64,000 nt of DNA from Pyrenula massariospora. Lineage: Eukaryota; Ascomycota; Eurotiomycetes; Pyrenulales; Pyrenulaceae. The notes under the pieces are model-generated. The model worked only from the letters and a program-made list of their open reading frames with translations. It did no database searches and had not been told where the DNA came from. Shown here piece by piece: positions 20,772-32,865 of the stretch; position 1 is the first letter of the stretch, and the number at the start of each line of letters is the position of its first letter. The stretch is taken from contig JAGFMI010000018.1 of the NCBI GenBank assembly GCA_021030905.1, positions 908,254 to 972,253 of the forward strand, written 5' to 3'. Both the position numbers and the translations under genes were made by a program.

Positions 20772-22471
20772 ATGGGCTTACTACTCTTCTTGCCACTGGC
20801 TGTGGCAGCAATTTTTATAATCTACTGTGTAGTTGCACACGTAAGACAGGCAGCGAAGGCGAAATCTTTCGGTTGCCAACCAGCACCACTCTTTCGACCT
20901 TGGGATGTATTGGGCGTGCAGAATTTCAAGATTGAGATGAATGGAATGAAGACAAATCGCTTATCTTATGCCTTCTCGGATCGCAAGAAAGAAATGAGCG
21001 CAAAGGTGGGACGAGATACCAAAACATTTCGAATAAAATATCCGCCGGGAGACACGTGGTTCTACACCTTCGACCCGAGGAATCTGCAGGCGGTGCTAGC
21101 GACTCAGTTTCAAGATTTCCAGCAGCCAGCGGCCAGAGTGGGAGCATTCGAAGCGCTTCTGGGTCTCGGTATTGTACGTTTTGCGACTTAAGACATACGC
21201 AGAGCTAATTCTAACAGTTCTCAGCGAACGGACCTAGATGGGAACACTCTCGAGCTCTTCTAAGACCGCAATTCATGCGTGAACAGATAGCTGATCTGGA
21301 CCTTTTCGAAACACATGTCAAAGATCTCTTTGATGCCCTCCCAGGTGCCGTGGAGCCTGGTGACTGGACCCCGACTTTCGATATGCAACCGCTATTGGAG
21401 CGTTTTACAATGGATACTGCCACAGAGTTTCTCTTTGGCGAAAGCGTGTATAGCCAGAAAGACAATAGTACAGATACGAGTACTTTAGTCTCTAAGAAGG
21501 AGATGATGCAGTTCGTAGAGGCCTTCTTCGCAGCAGAGAAGACAACGGCGAAATCTATGATATACGGCGACCTGTTCTGGCTAACGCACGATCGCAAGTT
21601 CAAGGAACAGTGTAAAGCTGTTCATCATTTCGTCGACACGTATGTCTGGCGCCGTTTGAGGCAAGGTGGCTCGGATAAAAAGCCAGGGACGGGAAAGTAC
21701 GTCGTTCTGGATGCTATTGTCGCTGACGTGAAGGATCCGCAGGAGCTCCGCTCCCAGCTGTTGAACATCCTTCTGGCAGGCAGCGACACCATCTCGGGAA
21801 CTCTTGGCTTCCTTTTGGCCTCACTGGCACAACATCCTCACATTTTCAAGAAGCTTCGCAACATCATCATAGACGACTTTGGATCCTTCGATCGACCGAA
21901 GCAAATCACGCTCGGCGGGCTCAAGAACTGTTCATACCTTCAATGGTACTTGAACGAAGTTCTTCGAGTCTACCCTGCGGTTCCGGTCAACTTCCGTGAG
22001 GCCGTTAGAGACACAACACTGCCCGTGGGTGGTGGCTCCGATGGGACATCACCAGTATTTATACCTAAAGGTCACCTTGTTGCTTGGGAGGTACGTATTT
22101 GCGTCTCGTCATCACCATTGTGCCTCTGGCTTCTCCTCAGTGCTGACCTCTCTTCCGTGTAGCTTTGGACAATGCACTCAGACCCAGAACTTTGGGGCCC
22201 TGATGCTGACCGCTTCAATCCAGAACGATGGGAGGGCCGCAAATTTGGATTCAACTACCTCCCATTCAACGCTGGCCCTCGAATATGTATCGGACAACAA
22301 TTCGCCCTTGCTGAGATTGCCTATGTCACAGTCAGGCTCCTGCAAAAGTTCGACTCAATTGATGGATCAGCCTTGCCGAAAGGACGACTGCCCTGTGATT
22401 GGAAATTGGTAGATAAAGTCGCCGGGGGCGTGAACATAAAACTTCACAGCGCAAACAACTATCTGCGATAG
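20772..22471 (+). CDS. Cytochrome P450, CYP52-like (alkane/fatty-acid hydroxylase type)
   Basis: Three exons: 20772-21173, 21218-22090, 22163-22471, all in phase 0, encoding 527 residues. Intron 1 (44 nt) joins LLGLGI to FSANGPRWEHSR, the conserved helix-C WxxxR region. Intron 2 (72 nt) joins PKGHLVAWE to LWTMHSDPELWG. An N-terminal membrane anchor (LLLFLPLAVAAIFIIYCVV) fixes it to the ER. The I-helix reads LLAGSDTISG, with Ser where the family usually has Arg in AGRDT. ExxR is NEVLRVYP. The heme-binding loop is FNAGPRICIGQQFAL with the Cys codon at 22286-22288. The FNAGPRxCxGQQFAL form is characteristic of the CYP52 clan, which oxidises n-alkanes, fatty acids or other long aliphatic chains with NADPH-P450 reductase as partner. 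All key residues are present, so it appears functional. No pathway neighbours suggest a metabolite cluster. Confidence 0.93.
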
Positions 22472-24439
22472 CATCATCGACTGATCTTTGCTGACTGAAG
22501 ATCTGCCTTCGAAAATAGTACAAATTAACTTAGCTTTGCTATGGCTATGACAATCCTGGCTGTATTCGCCGGTCGCACTGCTCGTCGTGCCCACACACAT
22601 CGAGGGTGCTCATGCCGGAGCCTGCATACAGACACGCGGAAGTGTCGTCTCGACTTGGGATCCTTGATCAACCCGACAGGAAGCATGGATGGAGTTGGCG
22701 ATGGTGCATGACCCGTGGCGATGGAGCAGCTACAATACCGTGGTCGGGTTCGGAAACCCAGGACAAATGATGCTACAACTTTGTAAGCCGAGATAAGGTC
22801 GTTGGTGGTTCTGTGGTGAATGCATGCGGTTTTGCGATGAAATGAGGGTCTCCGCAAATCGGGCATGGAAGCGACAACGCGACATGCTTTTCGAGGTCGC
22901 TGGTGTGAGGGCTGTTCGGGGGTGGTGTTACAACATCACAGGTATCAACCGCACGAGAGAAATCGATGTGCTCAATTGGTCAGGCAGTGGCTTGAACTCA
23001 AAGTACCTGCGATTTGTCCCGCCATCGGGCCCGTCCCTCGACACAGTGAGGTATCTTACTCCATATCAATCGTTCCTCAAGGCTTCATCAGCAAGCCGGG
23101 GCCGGTACCGGCTGCGCTTCCTGTTGCTGTGCTGTTCCGTCGCCTTCGGCCGAGGTCGGGACAGCCGCCAAGGGAGGCAAGACAACGGGCAGCCACAGGC
23201 ACGGCGTACAGCCATAGACCGGGACAAAGAGATCGATCATGTAAGTTTCAATACAGGGCAACCTCCACCTGGCGCTAGCAGCGGCGAACTAGGCTGACGG
23301 GGGTAATCATCCTTTGATTGGGAGGTACCGATCGGTGTGCCACGTCGCATGATTGACTGGTGCTTGCCATACGGGAAAGATGTCCTAACGGTGTGCGCAG
23401 AGGACCCAGAACGACAAGAAGCAGATAAAAACAAAATTTGGAACAGGGGAGCACTGTAGAGAAGGAATTCTGAAGCTTGAAGCAAGACCGTGGCTCATTG
23501 GCAGTGCGTTACGACGGAAATTTAGGTATTAGTCTCCTAGAAGCTGGGCAGTAGAAGTGGTGGCGTATTAGGCTGTTAGCGCCGCCGCCTGTCTGGCTAA
23601 GAATTGATACTTTATTTCAAAGAAAAGCAAAACAGGGGAATTTGGGCCAATGCCAAACAGCACGGGCTAAGGAATTTCTTTTGATGAGCTCCTGTAGCGT
23701 TGTAACTCTAAATTGGATAAATATAACGTTTTCACTCTGTTGGTTTTCTCTTTAGAAAAAGCCCGTTGGCAGATTTGGTGGGAACTTTACCTTTCTCTGG
23801 TCTTGTGAGAGATGTCTAGGTAGAGTTTGTATGATGCTTAGGGCCTGATGGATAGGAATGGGAAAAGACGAGAAAGAGAGAGAAGGGAGGGAGGAAAGGA
23901 GAGAATAGACGTGTATGTCTTTACGTTGGTACCAGAGGTGGACGCTGCGTGCTCAACGAAAAGAACCCGCTTGGCGGCTACGATATTTTCTCCTTACGAG
24001 ACATCACGATTAACTGTGCTTGCGAATCATTTATCGATCAACCTTCTCGGTTCTGGGATGGACAGCTTCTTTCTCGGTATTGAAGTCATATTACTACCAA
24101 TAAAAATTCCTAAGCTTAAAGTGGCCAAGATCAAATCTATTAGGACTCAAGCCGAAATCGCAAGTAACCTCCGTAAGTCTGTTTCAAGCTAAATTACAAT
24201 AAGAATACTTTGTCTTCGCTCAAACCGATCTTATCATGTCTGAACATTAGCCGTAATCTGTACGCCTCAATGATTATCTCAAAGAATTCGTAGCTTCTCT
24301 CTTCTTCTTATCTCTTAGGCTCTTCTCGTATTCATTGTGGTCCACCGTCCTAACATTTACCAGCGATTGGAGCTCGTGCAAGAACTCGTTCTTTTCTATC
24401 AATCATGAGCATTTGCTAGGGGCTTTTAACTGATCTATA
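22472..24439. other. Intergenic, about 2 kb without supported gene
   Basis: Located between convergent genes (P450 ending at 22471 and the minus-strand gene ending at 24440). Overlapping short frames at 22525-23297 on both strands have an unnatural Arg/Pro/Ser-rich composition and no motif. It contains one purine tract (see separate entry). Confidence 0.45.
23870..23905 (+). repeat. 36-nt pure purine tract
   Basis: An uninterrupted run of G and A made of short GA, GGA and GGGA units. Low-complexity sequence with triplex-forming potential; no function is indicated. Confidence 0.8.
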
Positions 24440-26831
24440 CTAACCATCTTCATCTATAAATTTCAGTTCCAATGTCTTCACTTTCTCCTTAATCGTAGTC
24501 TTCCTCAACTTTTCAGACGGCTGAGGGTGACGGAATACAGAAAGGTCCCAGCTTTCCACACCTTGATCTCCTTCTTGATCAGCGCTCAAGACGCGCAGGC
24601 AAAAAGGTTTCTTTGATTCAAGAATAACTCTGTCACAATGTTTCTTCGGGTTACGGCAGCCGCATGATTTCGGCTCAACATAGATACTAGCAGACACTAG
24701 CCGGGGGTTAGTAAAATGCTTTAATTCATTATCACGGACCGCTAGCTCACGGGTTAGATGAAGAAAACTGTACTTTCGGTCACATAGGGTAAAAATAATC
24801 AGGGCTGGTAATTGCGGCTTCACAAGCTCAGTACCATTGCTTCTCGGACCGCTCACTGGTGACATAACGCTAGATCGGTTGACCGTAGTTGTTACAGACG
24901 CTACGCGAGTTTTGCTTTGGGTTTCATGACTTGCATCTCGGGATCTGGATGTTAGCTTTGACGCATTTGAAAACGATCGACCTGGGTGAGGGACCCCAAC
25001 GTCGCCTTTCGTTGTCGTGCCTGATGACCCAGTCAGACGTCTTCCATCTTGGTATTGCTGGCTCACTGGAGCGGCAGAATACGAATTTTGCGATTCGCGC
25101 CGGGTTGAAGTAATTGCTACGGGAGCAGTTGAGAAGCCTGACCACCTCAAAGCGTTGGATGACTCCCCATTCTCTCCAGAAGCAGCTAATTCTGAATAAT
25201 TGCCTGGTGTAATCCTTGGAAGCCCGAAGCTTGGTGCTCGTGACCTGATGCTCCCTTCAGACGAGGCTGCATCTGATGCCTGAGACAGGCTTGATCCAGA
25301 TATTGGTGGTAGAGGTTTAAATTGCCAGAGCTGCATTATGCCTTTTCCTACATCGCCAGGCTGCTCAGATCCATTGATACACCAACGAGCAACAGGCATA
25401 TCATGATGAACGCGATAGCCTGTCAGCGCTCGTTGTAGCATTTTGACATCTGCGGATTCCCAAAAATCGAACGCTCTTGGTTTTTTGCCTCTGTCATTAA
25501 ATATCAGCAGGTTGTGTCGAGGCAGGCTAGCCTGACTTGGGTTTGCATAGACTGGAACTAGTCGATGTCGATCCATATTCACCTCGAAATCTTGATCATG
25601 TTGTACTGCTAGCGTATCCGCCCACCGCGTCGAGATCATAAAACGAAAATCCAAGTCCGTCTCACGGAAGACCGATAGCGATGAGTCCTGGTTCTGGGAG
25701 TCTGATACTAGATCAATTTGCAAAATCTTTTCCTCGAGTGGTCCTGCTGTGTCTCTGTCTGAATTGGTCTCTTCGCCTACTTTGATTACAAAATTGCTAC
25801 TTGAGAGCTCGAGAAGCTGTTGCTCAGGCGGCTGCTGGAGTTCACCAATTTCAAAGCGGTGCAGCTGGCCTCGAAGGTCGTCTTCAAACTCCCTCATATA
25901 GTCTAGCCATATTGACTCAGTGCTTGTGGCTCTGAAACCAGTGCTCTGGCGGACCTGCTCTAGGATCCAGATCGACTTTGCAAGATCTAAGTGCTGCGGT
26001 AAGTCCGGTACATTTCCGACCTCTGAACTGGGGTTGAATTTGACTGTGCCTCGAGCAAAATGAAAAGCAAAGGCTTCGAAAGACTCCTTTAATGGCCATA
26101 TTGAATCTTCCGTAGACCATGAAGGTCTATTTCTCTCGAACTCAAACTCAATTTTTGCCTCCAGGTTGGGCGTAAGAACGTTAGCCCAGTGTGTTGGAGG
26201 ATTTTCAACACCGAATTTCATCAAATGTTCCAAGCTGGCTACCTGGCGCCTTAATTGTTGCAGGTCATGCCCTTGCCTAATGACTGCATCGAACTGAGAA
26301 GGCGTGGAATAAAGTTCAACTTTTTGACTGTGGAACCTGAGCCTTGCCATCAAATTGTCTACCGCACTTTCGGCCGATAGCCACCAGCGAAGATTAAAAG
26401 CCATGCTTAGGCGGCCATTTTCCAAATGCCTATGACGAGCCAGCAAAGAATCACATTCTTTCAGAGTCTGATGGAAATCTCCTGTAAGCCGGGGCCACAA
26501 ATTTTCCGTTGCATCGATCCGGTGAGCTTTGTCACGCCACTCCCGGCGTGGATACTGCCTCTCATGTTTCTGAACGACGATATTTAGTCTCTCAAGGCTA
26601 TCGCCTAAAGCACGAATATCGTTGATGAACTGTCGATATTTGACAGCTGTGGAGTGCACAAGTCGCGTTAGCCGTTAGAAAATAAGATACGCGCTAAGCC
26701 CCTTGGTTCTCAAGCCTCCAGATTAGGGCCGACTTACTGGCCGGATCTTCTAGAAAGCATTTAGCATATATCTTTCGAGAAAGATTTATCGCCTGAACCA
26801 GATCTATAGCCGAGACGCCAAACCCAGCCAT
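24440..26831 (-). CDS. Fungal protein with STAND-type N-terminal region but no NTPase domain
   Basis: Two exons: 26831-26738 and 26646-24440, separated by a 91-nt GT-AG intron (GTAAGT donor, CACTCCACAG acceptor), giving 766 residues. The first exon adds MAGFGVSAIDLVQAINLSRK. This hydrophobic helix and the following FINDIRALGDSLERLNIVVQ resemble the helical N-terminal region found at the start of many fungal STAND/NLR proteins. Here no P-loop follows. A second, mostly beta-looking region (about 330-460) contains FRFMISTRWADTLAV and a conserved-looking WESADVKMLQRALTGY block. A Ser/Thr-rich disordered segment spans about 470-640. The C terminus (LPALIIFTLCDRKYSFLHLT to the end) has a CGCRNPKKHC cysteine cluster. 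Family members of this layout are widespread but uncharacterised in Pezizomycotina. It might be a regulator or adaptor related to NLR biology; that is inference. Confidence 0.8.
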
Positions 26832-27462
26832 AGTTCGTCCATCTACCAACCTTTGCGAGCTAATCAAGTAAAATAGGTTTGCAATGGGTGGGATGAGAAA
26901 CGTGGCAGGCTGATTCTATAAGGACGATATGACAAATACGAGCAGTCGCAAGCCAAGCATTTCGCCCGTCACGAGAGCTCTCCAAGGCTCCGAAACTCTT
27001 CAATGCAGCCTATCTACTTGGACCTTTTCTGCCTCGGACAGCTAAACAAAAATGAGGCGCTGCGGGAAGCTTGTCTGGCCAATCCAAGGCTTAGAGAAAC
27101 AGCTTGCTTATTGGTCGCTAGCCCTCAATTATGCAAGAGTGCGCCAGCTCTATCGCAAAAGACCCCGAAAGGCATGTATTTGGCCAGAGAGGCAGTGTCG
27201 AGGATGAAATTTATGATCCGTAGGAAAAGTGGCGCATATAGAATGGCCGGATTCGTCGGGGAACCTCGTTACCAAGTCCGCCTTGCTTTGAAAATGTGAG
27301 TGACAGTCTGCCCACCGCGAAAGCCATTTCTTCCAGGACATGTGAAAGCCCAGTTCAAATATACCGTTGCCTGCCTTGCGACAGAGTCAGAAATGGGTTT
27401 CGCTCGACTTTGGGATCCAACAACGACTTGTGGAATAGCTTTTTCTGCTGATCACAGGGACT
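26832..27462. other. Divergent promoter region
   Basis: About 630 bp between two genes transcribed away from each other. A 98-codon plus-strand frame (27003-27299) is not supported by motifs or splice links to the permease. No specific regulatory site recognised. Confidence 0.45.
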
Positions 27463-29695
27463 ATGCCTTTAGAAGAAGACGATCAAAGAAAAGTGGATGA
27501 GGCGATGAAGGAGGTAGGAGCAGACGAAAGCAAAACAAGATTGCTTGTTTTAAACGCCTCTCAGGCGCAGAAACTGGGCTTCTGGACTGTCATTTGCACC
27601 GTTCTGAACAGAGCGATCGGTGGGCAACTCTGGTATCTACTTAGTGCTTATTAACAGATTCCGTCAGGTTCCGGTATATTTGTCACGCCGGCAATACTAC
27701 TCAAGGCTACCGGCAGTCCAGGCGCTTCACTCCTACTGTGGACCATCGGTTCCATCGCTAGCATATGTGCTTTACTGATATGGCTCGAGTTCGGACTGTC
27801 GATCCCGAAATTCGAGCTTCAGAACAGGAACGAGGACGACACCATCGCCGAAGGTGCATCGTTGCAGTGTGTACCAAGAAGCGGCGGCGAAAAGAATTAT
27901 GTAAGTCACAAGATACAATGTGCGCAAAGCAGCTAAGTCTGCATAGCTCGAATATGTTTATGGATCCACCAATTACCGTAAATTGCGGTGCACTTGCATT
28001 TATGGGGTAATTTACATCACATTAGGCAACCTTTCCGGGAATGCCATCGCCTTCGGAATCTTCATACTAGAAGCAGCCGGTATCAATGAGGGACACGAGT
28101 CGATTGCACGAGGTTTAGCAGTCACTTGTATGACAGCCGCTTGCCTGCTGCACGCTACTTATCGACAAGGGGGTCTCTATACCATCATCGTCATGGCGAT
28201 TTTCAAAGTGTGTATCCTTCTAGCAATTATAGGGATCGGTTTCGCTGCAATGTCAGGAAAGACTTATGGATATGGATCTGTGCATGGCGAGACTATTACA
28301 AATGCTGCTCTACAAACAGGGCCTTCGAATCTCAGCGCAAATACCTCGTTCGCTTTTGCCAGAAAAGACTTTGCTAGCTACGCAAATTCTATCCTCTTCG
28401 TCACTTATACCTATAGCGGTAACGAACAACCCTTCTATGTATTGCTTGCTCCCCGAACCGTTTTGTTGCTCGCTAATCATTGGCTAGGTTCTTAGTGAAG
28501 TCATTCGCCCAAAGAAAATATTTGCCAAGGCAACAATTTTCGCAGTGTCCCTGATCATAATACTTTTCATGCTTGTGAACATTGCATACGTAAGCGATTA
28601 TTCTAACGCTTAGACTTGGGTTTTACTGATCACCAAGTAGCTTGGTGTTGTCTCGTACGCTCCTGATCTGCATATTCAATGCCTGTCTCTCAAAGACTCG
28701 GTCGACAACTCGAATTTCACCATGATTACAGAAGTGCTTCACGATTTATCTGTCCAAGCCTCGAACGGTAGCTACCATTCCACCTCGATCTCTCAAATAG
28801 AGGCTCACTGCAAGCTGGACATGGCTACTGTTTTCTTCGGAACGGTGTTTGGAGGAGAACTCGCCCCGCGAGTGATGTCTGGAATCATCGCAGCGTCTAT
28901 TTTTGGGAACGTCGTCGTCATGACATTCACTGCTTCGAGAGGTGGGTAAAAGCTTGTACTGCAATCGAAGTCACAACGCTGACGATTGCCTCAGTCAAAC
29001 AAGAGATCGCAAAAGAAGGCATCATACCTTTCTCGTTCTTCTTTGCTCGTAACACAGTCACCCCTTGGGCACTCTTACGCCAACGCTTCTGGCCCAGTCA
29101 GAATTACGAACCGGAGCGAAGTCCGGCTCCAGCACTCTTCCTTCACTGGCTCTTCTCCATGATTCTAATAGGAGCAAGCTCCGCCAGGACGCCAGATGTA
29201 GCCTACCAAATCCTCGTTTCCCTCTATTCATATACCATCGTGATTCTCATCGGCTTCTTCACGGCCAGCGGCCTCCTCTACGTCCGCTACTTCGGCGAAG
29301 AAGGCAACTGGGTTGAACGTTCCGGCTTCAAACCTCTGGGCGGACCAACAGCCGCCATCATCTACACGGCGATCACAACATTCCTCATCATCGCGCCCTT
29401 TGTCAAACCGGGAGACGGTTCGCCCTTTCTGACCGAAGTGAAGTGGTTTATCGTCCCAACCGTCGGCCTAAGCTTCATACTGCTGGGCTATCTCTACTAC
29501 CTCGGATTGCGGTACCTGGTGCCACGGTTTTTCAAGGTCGGAAAGGTGCTCGTTGCAGATCGGGAAGCGGTGATCATCAGGGAGAAGGGTGAGTACGTGC
29601 AATATTTGGAGATTGTGGATGCGACGTGGGAAGCGCGATCGGGGCCAGCGAATAGCGGGGACTTAGAAATGCATAGAGTGAGCGTTGTGAATTGA
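27463..29695 (+). CDS. Amino-acid permease, LAT family, high-affinity methionine permease (MUP1)-like
   Basis: Six exons: 27463-27619, 27668-27900, 27947-28438, 28488-28589, 28641-28941, 28995-29695; introns of 46-53 nt; 661 residues, all junctions in frame. Intron 1 lies inside the diagnostic first helix and restores NRAIGSGIFVTP, the GSGIF substrate-backbone binding motif of APC transporters. Later junctions restore PRSGGEKNY-LEYVYG, GNEQPFY-VLSEVIRPKK and FTASR-VKQEIAKEG, all characteristic of fungal MUP1-type permeases. About 12 hydrophobic segments are visible, ending with FIVPTVGLSFILLGYLYYLG. The N terminus is acidic and Lys-rich, as expected for a cytosolic tail. Probable role: uptake of methionine or related neutral amino acids at the plasma membrane; specificity is not certain. 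Intact. Confidence 0.93.
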
Positions 29696-30559
29696 TATGG
29701 ACGGATGTTATAACATCATGTAAGCATTTATTGCGGTCTAAGAAGCGAATCTCTACTTAGGTAGGCCAATCAGAATACTAAAAGTTGTCTGTATGCCTAG
29801 ATTGATCGATGTTCAGCCTAGGGGCTACTCAGAAATCTTGTGCAGTCTCGCCAAGTCGAACACTTCAAGTATATACATATAAATATATATGCAGGAATAG
29901 TATGGAGCATTAGAGAAAAACTCTTTCGGAGTTCTTCAAGACTTGTGATATTACAATGCCAGGAAGATAATTTATAGCTCACTTGGTGAGAAGAAGAGGC
30001 CATCGTTGAGCAAGCATTGAGCAACTTCCAAAAAATTGGAAATATGTTCGTCTTTAATACAGTAACAGTTACAGGCAAAAAGGCTACCAGCTAGATAGCT
30101 AGTTAGTATTCTGTCTCACTCCCTTCCCATAAGCTATGGATTTACAGATAGATGGATAGATCGATAGAAGGATGTGATATTTTTATGGTTAAATAAACTT
30201 CAAAACTTATCTAGCAAGTGCAAGCTCGGCATTAACGGGTAGTAGGAGCAAATAGTAGTACCACTATAACTATAATTTTATTTCCAAATATGACTTTAGA
30301 ATGTGTGCGGCTATATGATGGACTGGGTTGCTATAAATACGAGTATTTCAACTTACGACATCTAGAATAGCCTCTATCTTGTCTGTTTTATCAACTACAA
30401 TGATTTCTGGACGAAGCTTCATATCATCGACGTTGACGAACTTTTTTCATGCAAGTAGCAAAGAAAATAATGCAACATCTCAGCGTAAAGAGTCTAGTCA
30501 CCCCAAGCACAGTGCGTCACATAAACCAAACATTCTCATCGCTAGATCTAAAGCCTAAT
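29696..30559. other. AT-rich intergenic region
   Basis: Noticeably AT-rich, with short tandem motifs such as TATACATATAAATATATATG (about 29871-29890) and GATAGATGGATAGATCGATAG (about 30150). Contains no frame I can support. Its composition fits sequence affected by RIP (repeat-induced point mutation, C-to-T at CpA), continuous with the relic downstream. Confidence 0.5.
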
Positions 30560-31290
30560 CAATTCTTCTAGATCACCGACATATACCGGAGCAATGTACG
30601 CAACAAAATTGAAGCTTTTATTAATAATCGTTATTCGGCGTCTTAGAGACAACCTACGGCCGTCGAATATCTACGCGCCATTATATTCAGCGGAGATACA
30701 CTAGCTCAGGTATTCGAGGAAATCCGCAATATCACTGTTGATATCTTCCCTCGAAAAGTCGATAAATCCGGGACGACATGGGCCCAATCTATGTGTAGTA
30801 ATCTTGATAGGTGTTGGCTTTTATTGAAAAATTTATTCATATTTCACATTTCGGTATCCCAGTGAGCGAGGATGTTCGTCATGAAAGAAAATTTGTTTAA
30901 TAAAGCTTCCGCCCAGCATTAGAATAGGCAGAATGGGAGGATCAAACTTCTTCCAACTTTTTCCAATAGTATTGGATCGTTTCTCACGCTGACGGACCGC
31001 AAGAGTTGAGACCAGCCGACTAGCAAAATGTCTTTTTATCGTCTCAAGCTCATCATCACGGATCGACTTCGCCAGATCTCTATTTTCTTGTACGAATGCT
31101 ATTATTCGCCGCTATAAGTCCCCATGTCTATTTTCGACTGCTTACTTTTAGACGATTGAGGAGGCACATATGCCGTACTGAACGATTTAATATCCTTCAA
31201 ATTGTTGGATAATATTCTAGAGCTTATGATTAGGCTACCACATGAACTGCAAGTTTCACCTATCGAACCATAGGTTTGACCTCTGGCTCC
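30560..31290 (-). pseudogene. Decayed minus-strand gene relic, possibly RIP-mutated
   Basis: Reading leftward, a protein-like frame begins near 31280 (SCGSLIISSRILSNNLKDI). It crosses a clean 48-nt intron (GTAAGC donor, AATAG acceptor, about 31096-31143) and continues TFVQENRDLAKSIRDDELET to a TAA at 30833-30835. Past that stop the same frame keeps reading as ordinary protein (RPGFIDFSREDINSDIADFL and more) for about 90 further codons, broken by TAA and TAG codons. Every one of these could arise from CAA or CAG by a single C-to-T change. I do not recognise the family. A plus-strand reading of the 30490-30800 part is also fairly open, so the strand is not fully certain for that portion. Confidence 0.4.
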
Positions 31291-31300
31291 AAAATGGCCA

Positions 31301-32482
31301 TCAAGCGCAAGCGGCAACCGTCACGTCGCAGTCATCCCACCCAGCCTCAAATTCCATCTTCGTATTTTCCAACGGCTCACCGCAGTCGTCCCAATCTGCG
31401 ATCTCGGCCTTAGAGTTTCCAGACCCTACAGGCAACAGCATGGGAGGGTCGACGTGAGACTTGACCGACGGCGTTGTTGAGGTCGGTTGAGCTTTTTGCT
31501 GCAGCGGTCGGAAGAAGGGGATGGACACTCGGGGCCGGACAGATGGTGGAGGGAGTAAGTTGCTGTCATCTCTGACTTGCGTGTATGACTGATCTGGCTT
31601 GATAGTCTTAGCCTCCACAGAAAGCGAGGTAGAGCTCGGCTCGCCACTAATGCTGAGCTTACCGACCGTCTCTGCGAGCTCTGACATCAGTATTGATTTC
31701 CTATATCCTGTTTTCGTTGTCATTGTCTTCGGTGCAGCTTTCTCGTTTGCGGTTGGCTTGGTCTTGGTGGCCCTGGTTGTGGACTGGACGGCCCGTGCCG
31801 CTTTACCATTTGCCGCAGTTGGGGCATTGGTCGCTCCCTCAGGCCGCTTCTTCTCCACCTCAACAGTCATTTCCTTGCACCTCGATGGGACCGTCCTCAA
31901 GATTCTCTGGCATTTTTCTTCATCCCACTGTTCCTTCGTGCATGTATCTACGTTCTCGATCCGAATCGTGACGCATTTCATCCAAGCTAGGTTCTCTCTG
32001 GGAATTGTGTACATGAGAGGCTTTAACCCGTCATCCACACCAGCTCTTCGGCGGCGAAGTGCATCTGCTCCCACGCTTAGATAATCCAGCTCGAACCTTT
32101 CCCCTGTCTTTCTCCTCAAGACAAGGACGCGCGTCTTGCCGTCGTCTTCAGTTCGGTCCTCGTGGACGGAGTATTCGCCCGCTTCCAGCGTGAGCGTGGA
32201 AATATTGTACGCCCAAAGATCGTCACGCGAGAATGTAAAGCCAGTCGCAATGGTGATGGAGCGGGATCCTTCATGGAAGATCAACTCATGATGGACTCGC
32301 GTCCCAGTTGAGGCGTTTGTTGGGAGAGCCTTTGGAAAGAGCTCGTAGCCATGTCCAGCTGCCACCTCGCCTGGGTCGCGGGTAAGGATGACGGAGGCGA
32401 CGGGAAGGCGATTCACGTTAGTCAAGGGCGAAGAAGGTTTGTAGAGATTGGAGAGAAGGTTAATTGTTCTTGGCGAAGGCAT
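31301..32482 (-). CDS. Hypothetical protein, unrecognised, Thr/Lys-rich middle region
   Basis: Single exon, 393 residues from an ATG at 32482. Residues about 1-190 look like a folded domain (VASVILTRDPGEVAAGHGYE, FTFSRDDLWAYNISTLTLEA, then LAWMKCVTIRIENVDTCTKE). Residues about 210-270 are a low-complexity Ala/Thr/Lys stretch, and the tail contains two acidic Trp motifs (IADWDDCGEP and EAGWDDCDV). No signal peptide or membrane segment. The long intact frame and the contrast between ordered and disordered parts support a real gene. I cannot assign a family; the paired WDDC motifs may be short interaction sites. Confidence 0.7.
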   Translation of the reverse strand: MPSPRTINLLSNLYKPSSPLTNVNRLPVASVILTRDPGEVAAGHGYELFPKALPTNASTGTRVHHELIFHEGSRSITIATGFTFSRDDLWAYNISTLTLEAGEYSVHEDRTEDDGKTRVLVLRRKTGERFELDYLSVGADALRRRRAGVDDGLKPLMYTIPRENLAWMKCVTIRIENVDTCTKEQWDEEKCQRILRTVPSRCKEMTVEVEKKRPEGATNAPTAANGKAARAVQSTTRATKTKPTANEKAAPKTMTTKTGYRKSILMSELAETVGKLSISGEPSSTSLSVEAKTIKPDQSYTQVRDDSNLLPPPSVRPRVSIPFFRPLQQKAQPTSTTPSVKSHVDPPMLLPVGSGNSKAEIADWDDCGEPLENTKMEFEAGWDDCDVTVAACA

Positions 32483-32865
32483 TTTGGAAAAGGGATGGCG
32501 TGTGCAATATTGTTGGTGAGGATACTTGATATAGAGCGATTGAGAGCTAATGGTTGATCACTTGTAAGCCTGGAGATATTTTTCCGGCATCCCATTATGT
32601 GGCTTGTAAAGATAATTGTGTATTTGAGAAGGATGTGTGGAGCGCAAAAAGGTGAAAGTACCGGTGGTTGACCGAATTTAAGTTTCGACATCCCGCCAGT
32701 GACCATTATTTAAATTGTGATTCGATAAAGAAGTGAAGCGCAATAATCATACACCGTTGGACACTATCATGAAGCTCACTTGAGATTGAGAGAAATCACT
32801 TTTTGAACCGAAAGCTCTTACTTACATCAGGAAGGCTCCTCGGCCTTTCATCAACACGCTCGTGA
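32483..32865. other. Short intergenic spacer
   Basis: Separates two genes on the minus strand: the 3' side of the glycine-rich gene and the promoter of the hypothetical gene. AT-rich, no motif recognised. Confidence 0.4.
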
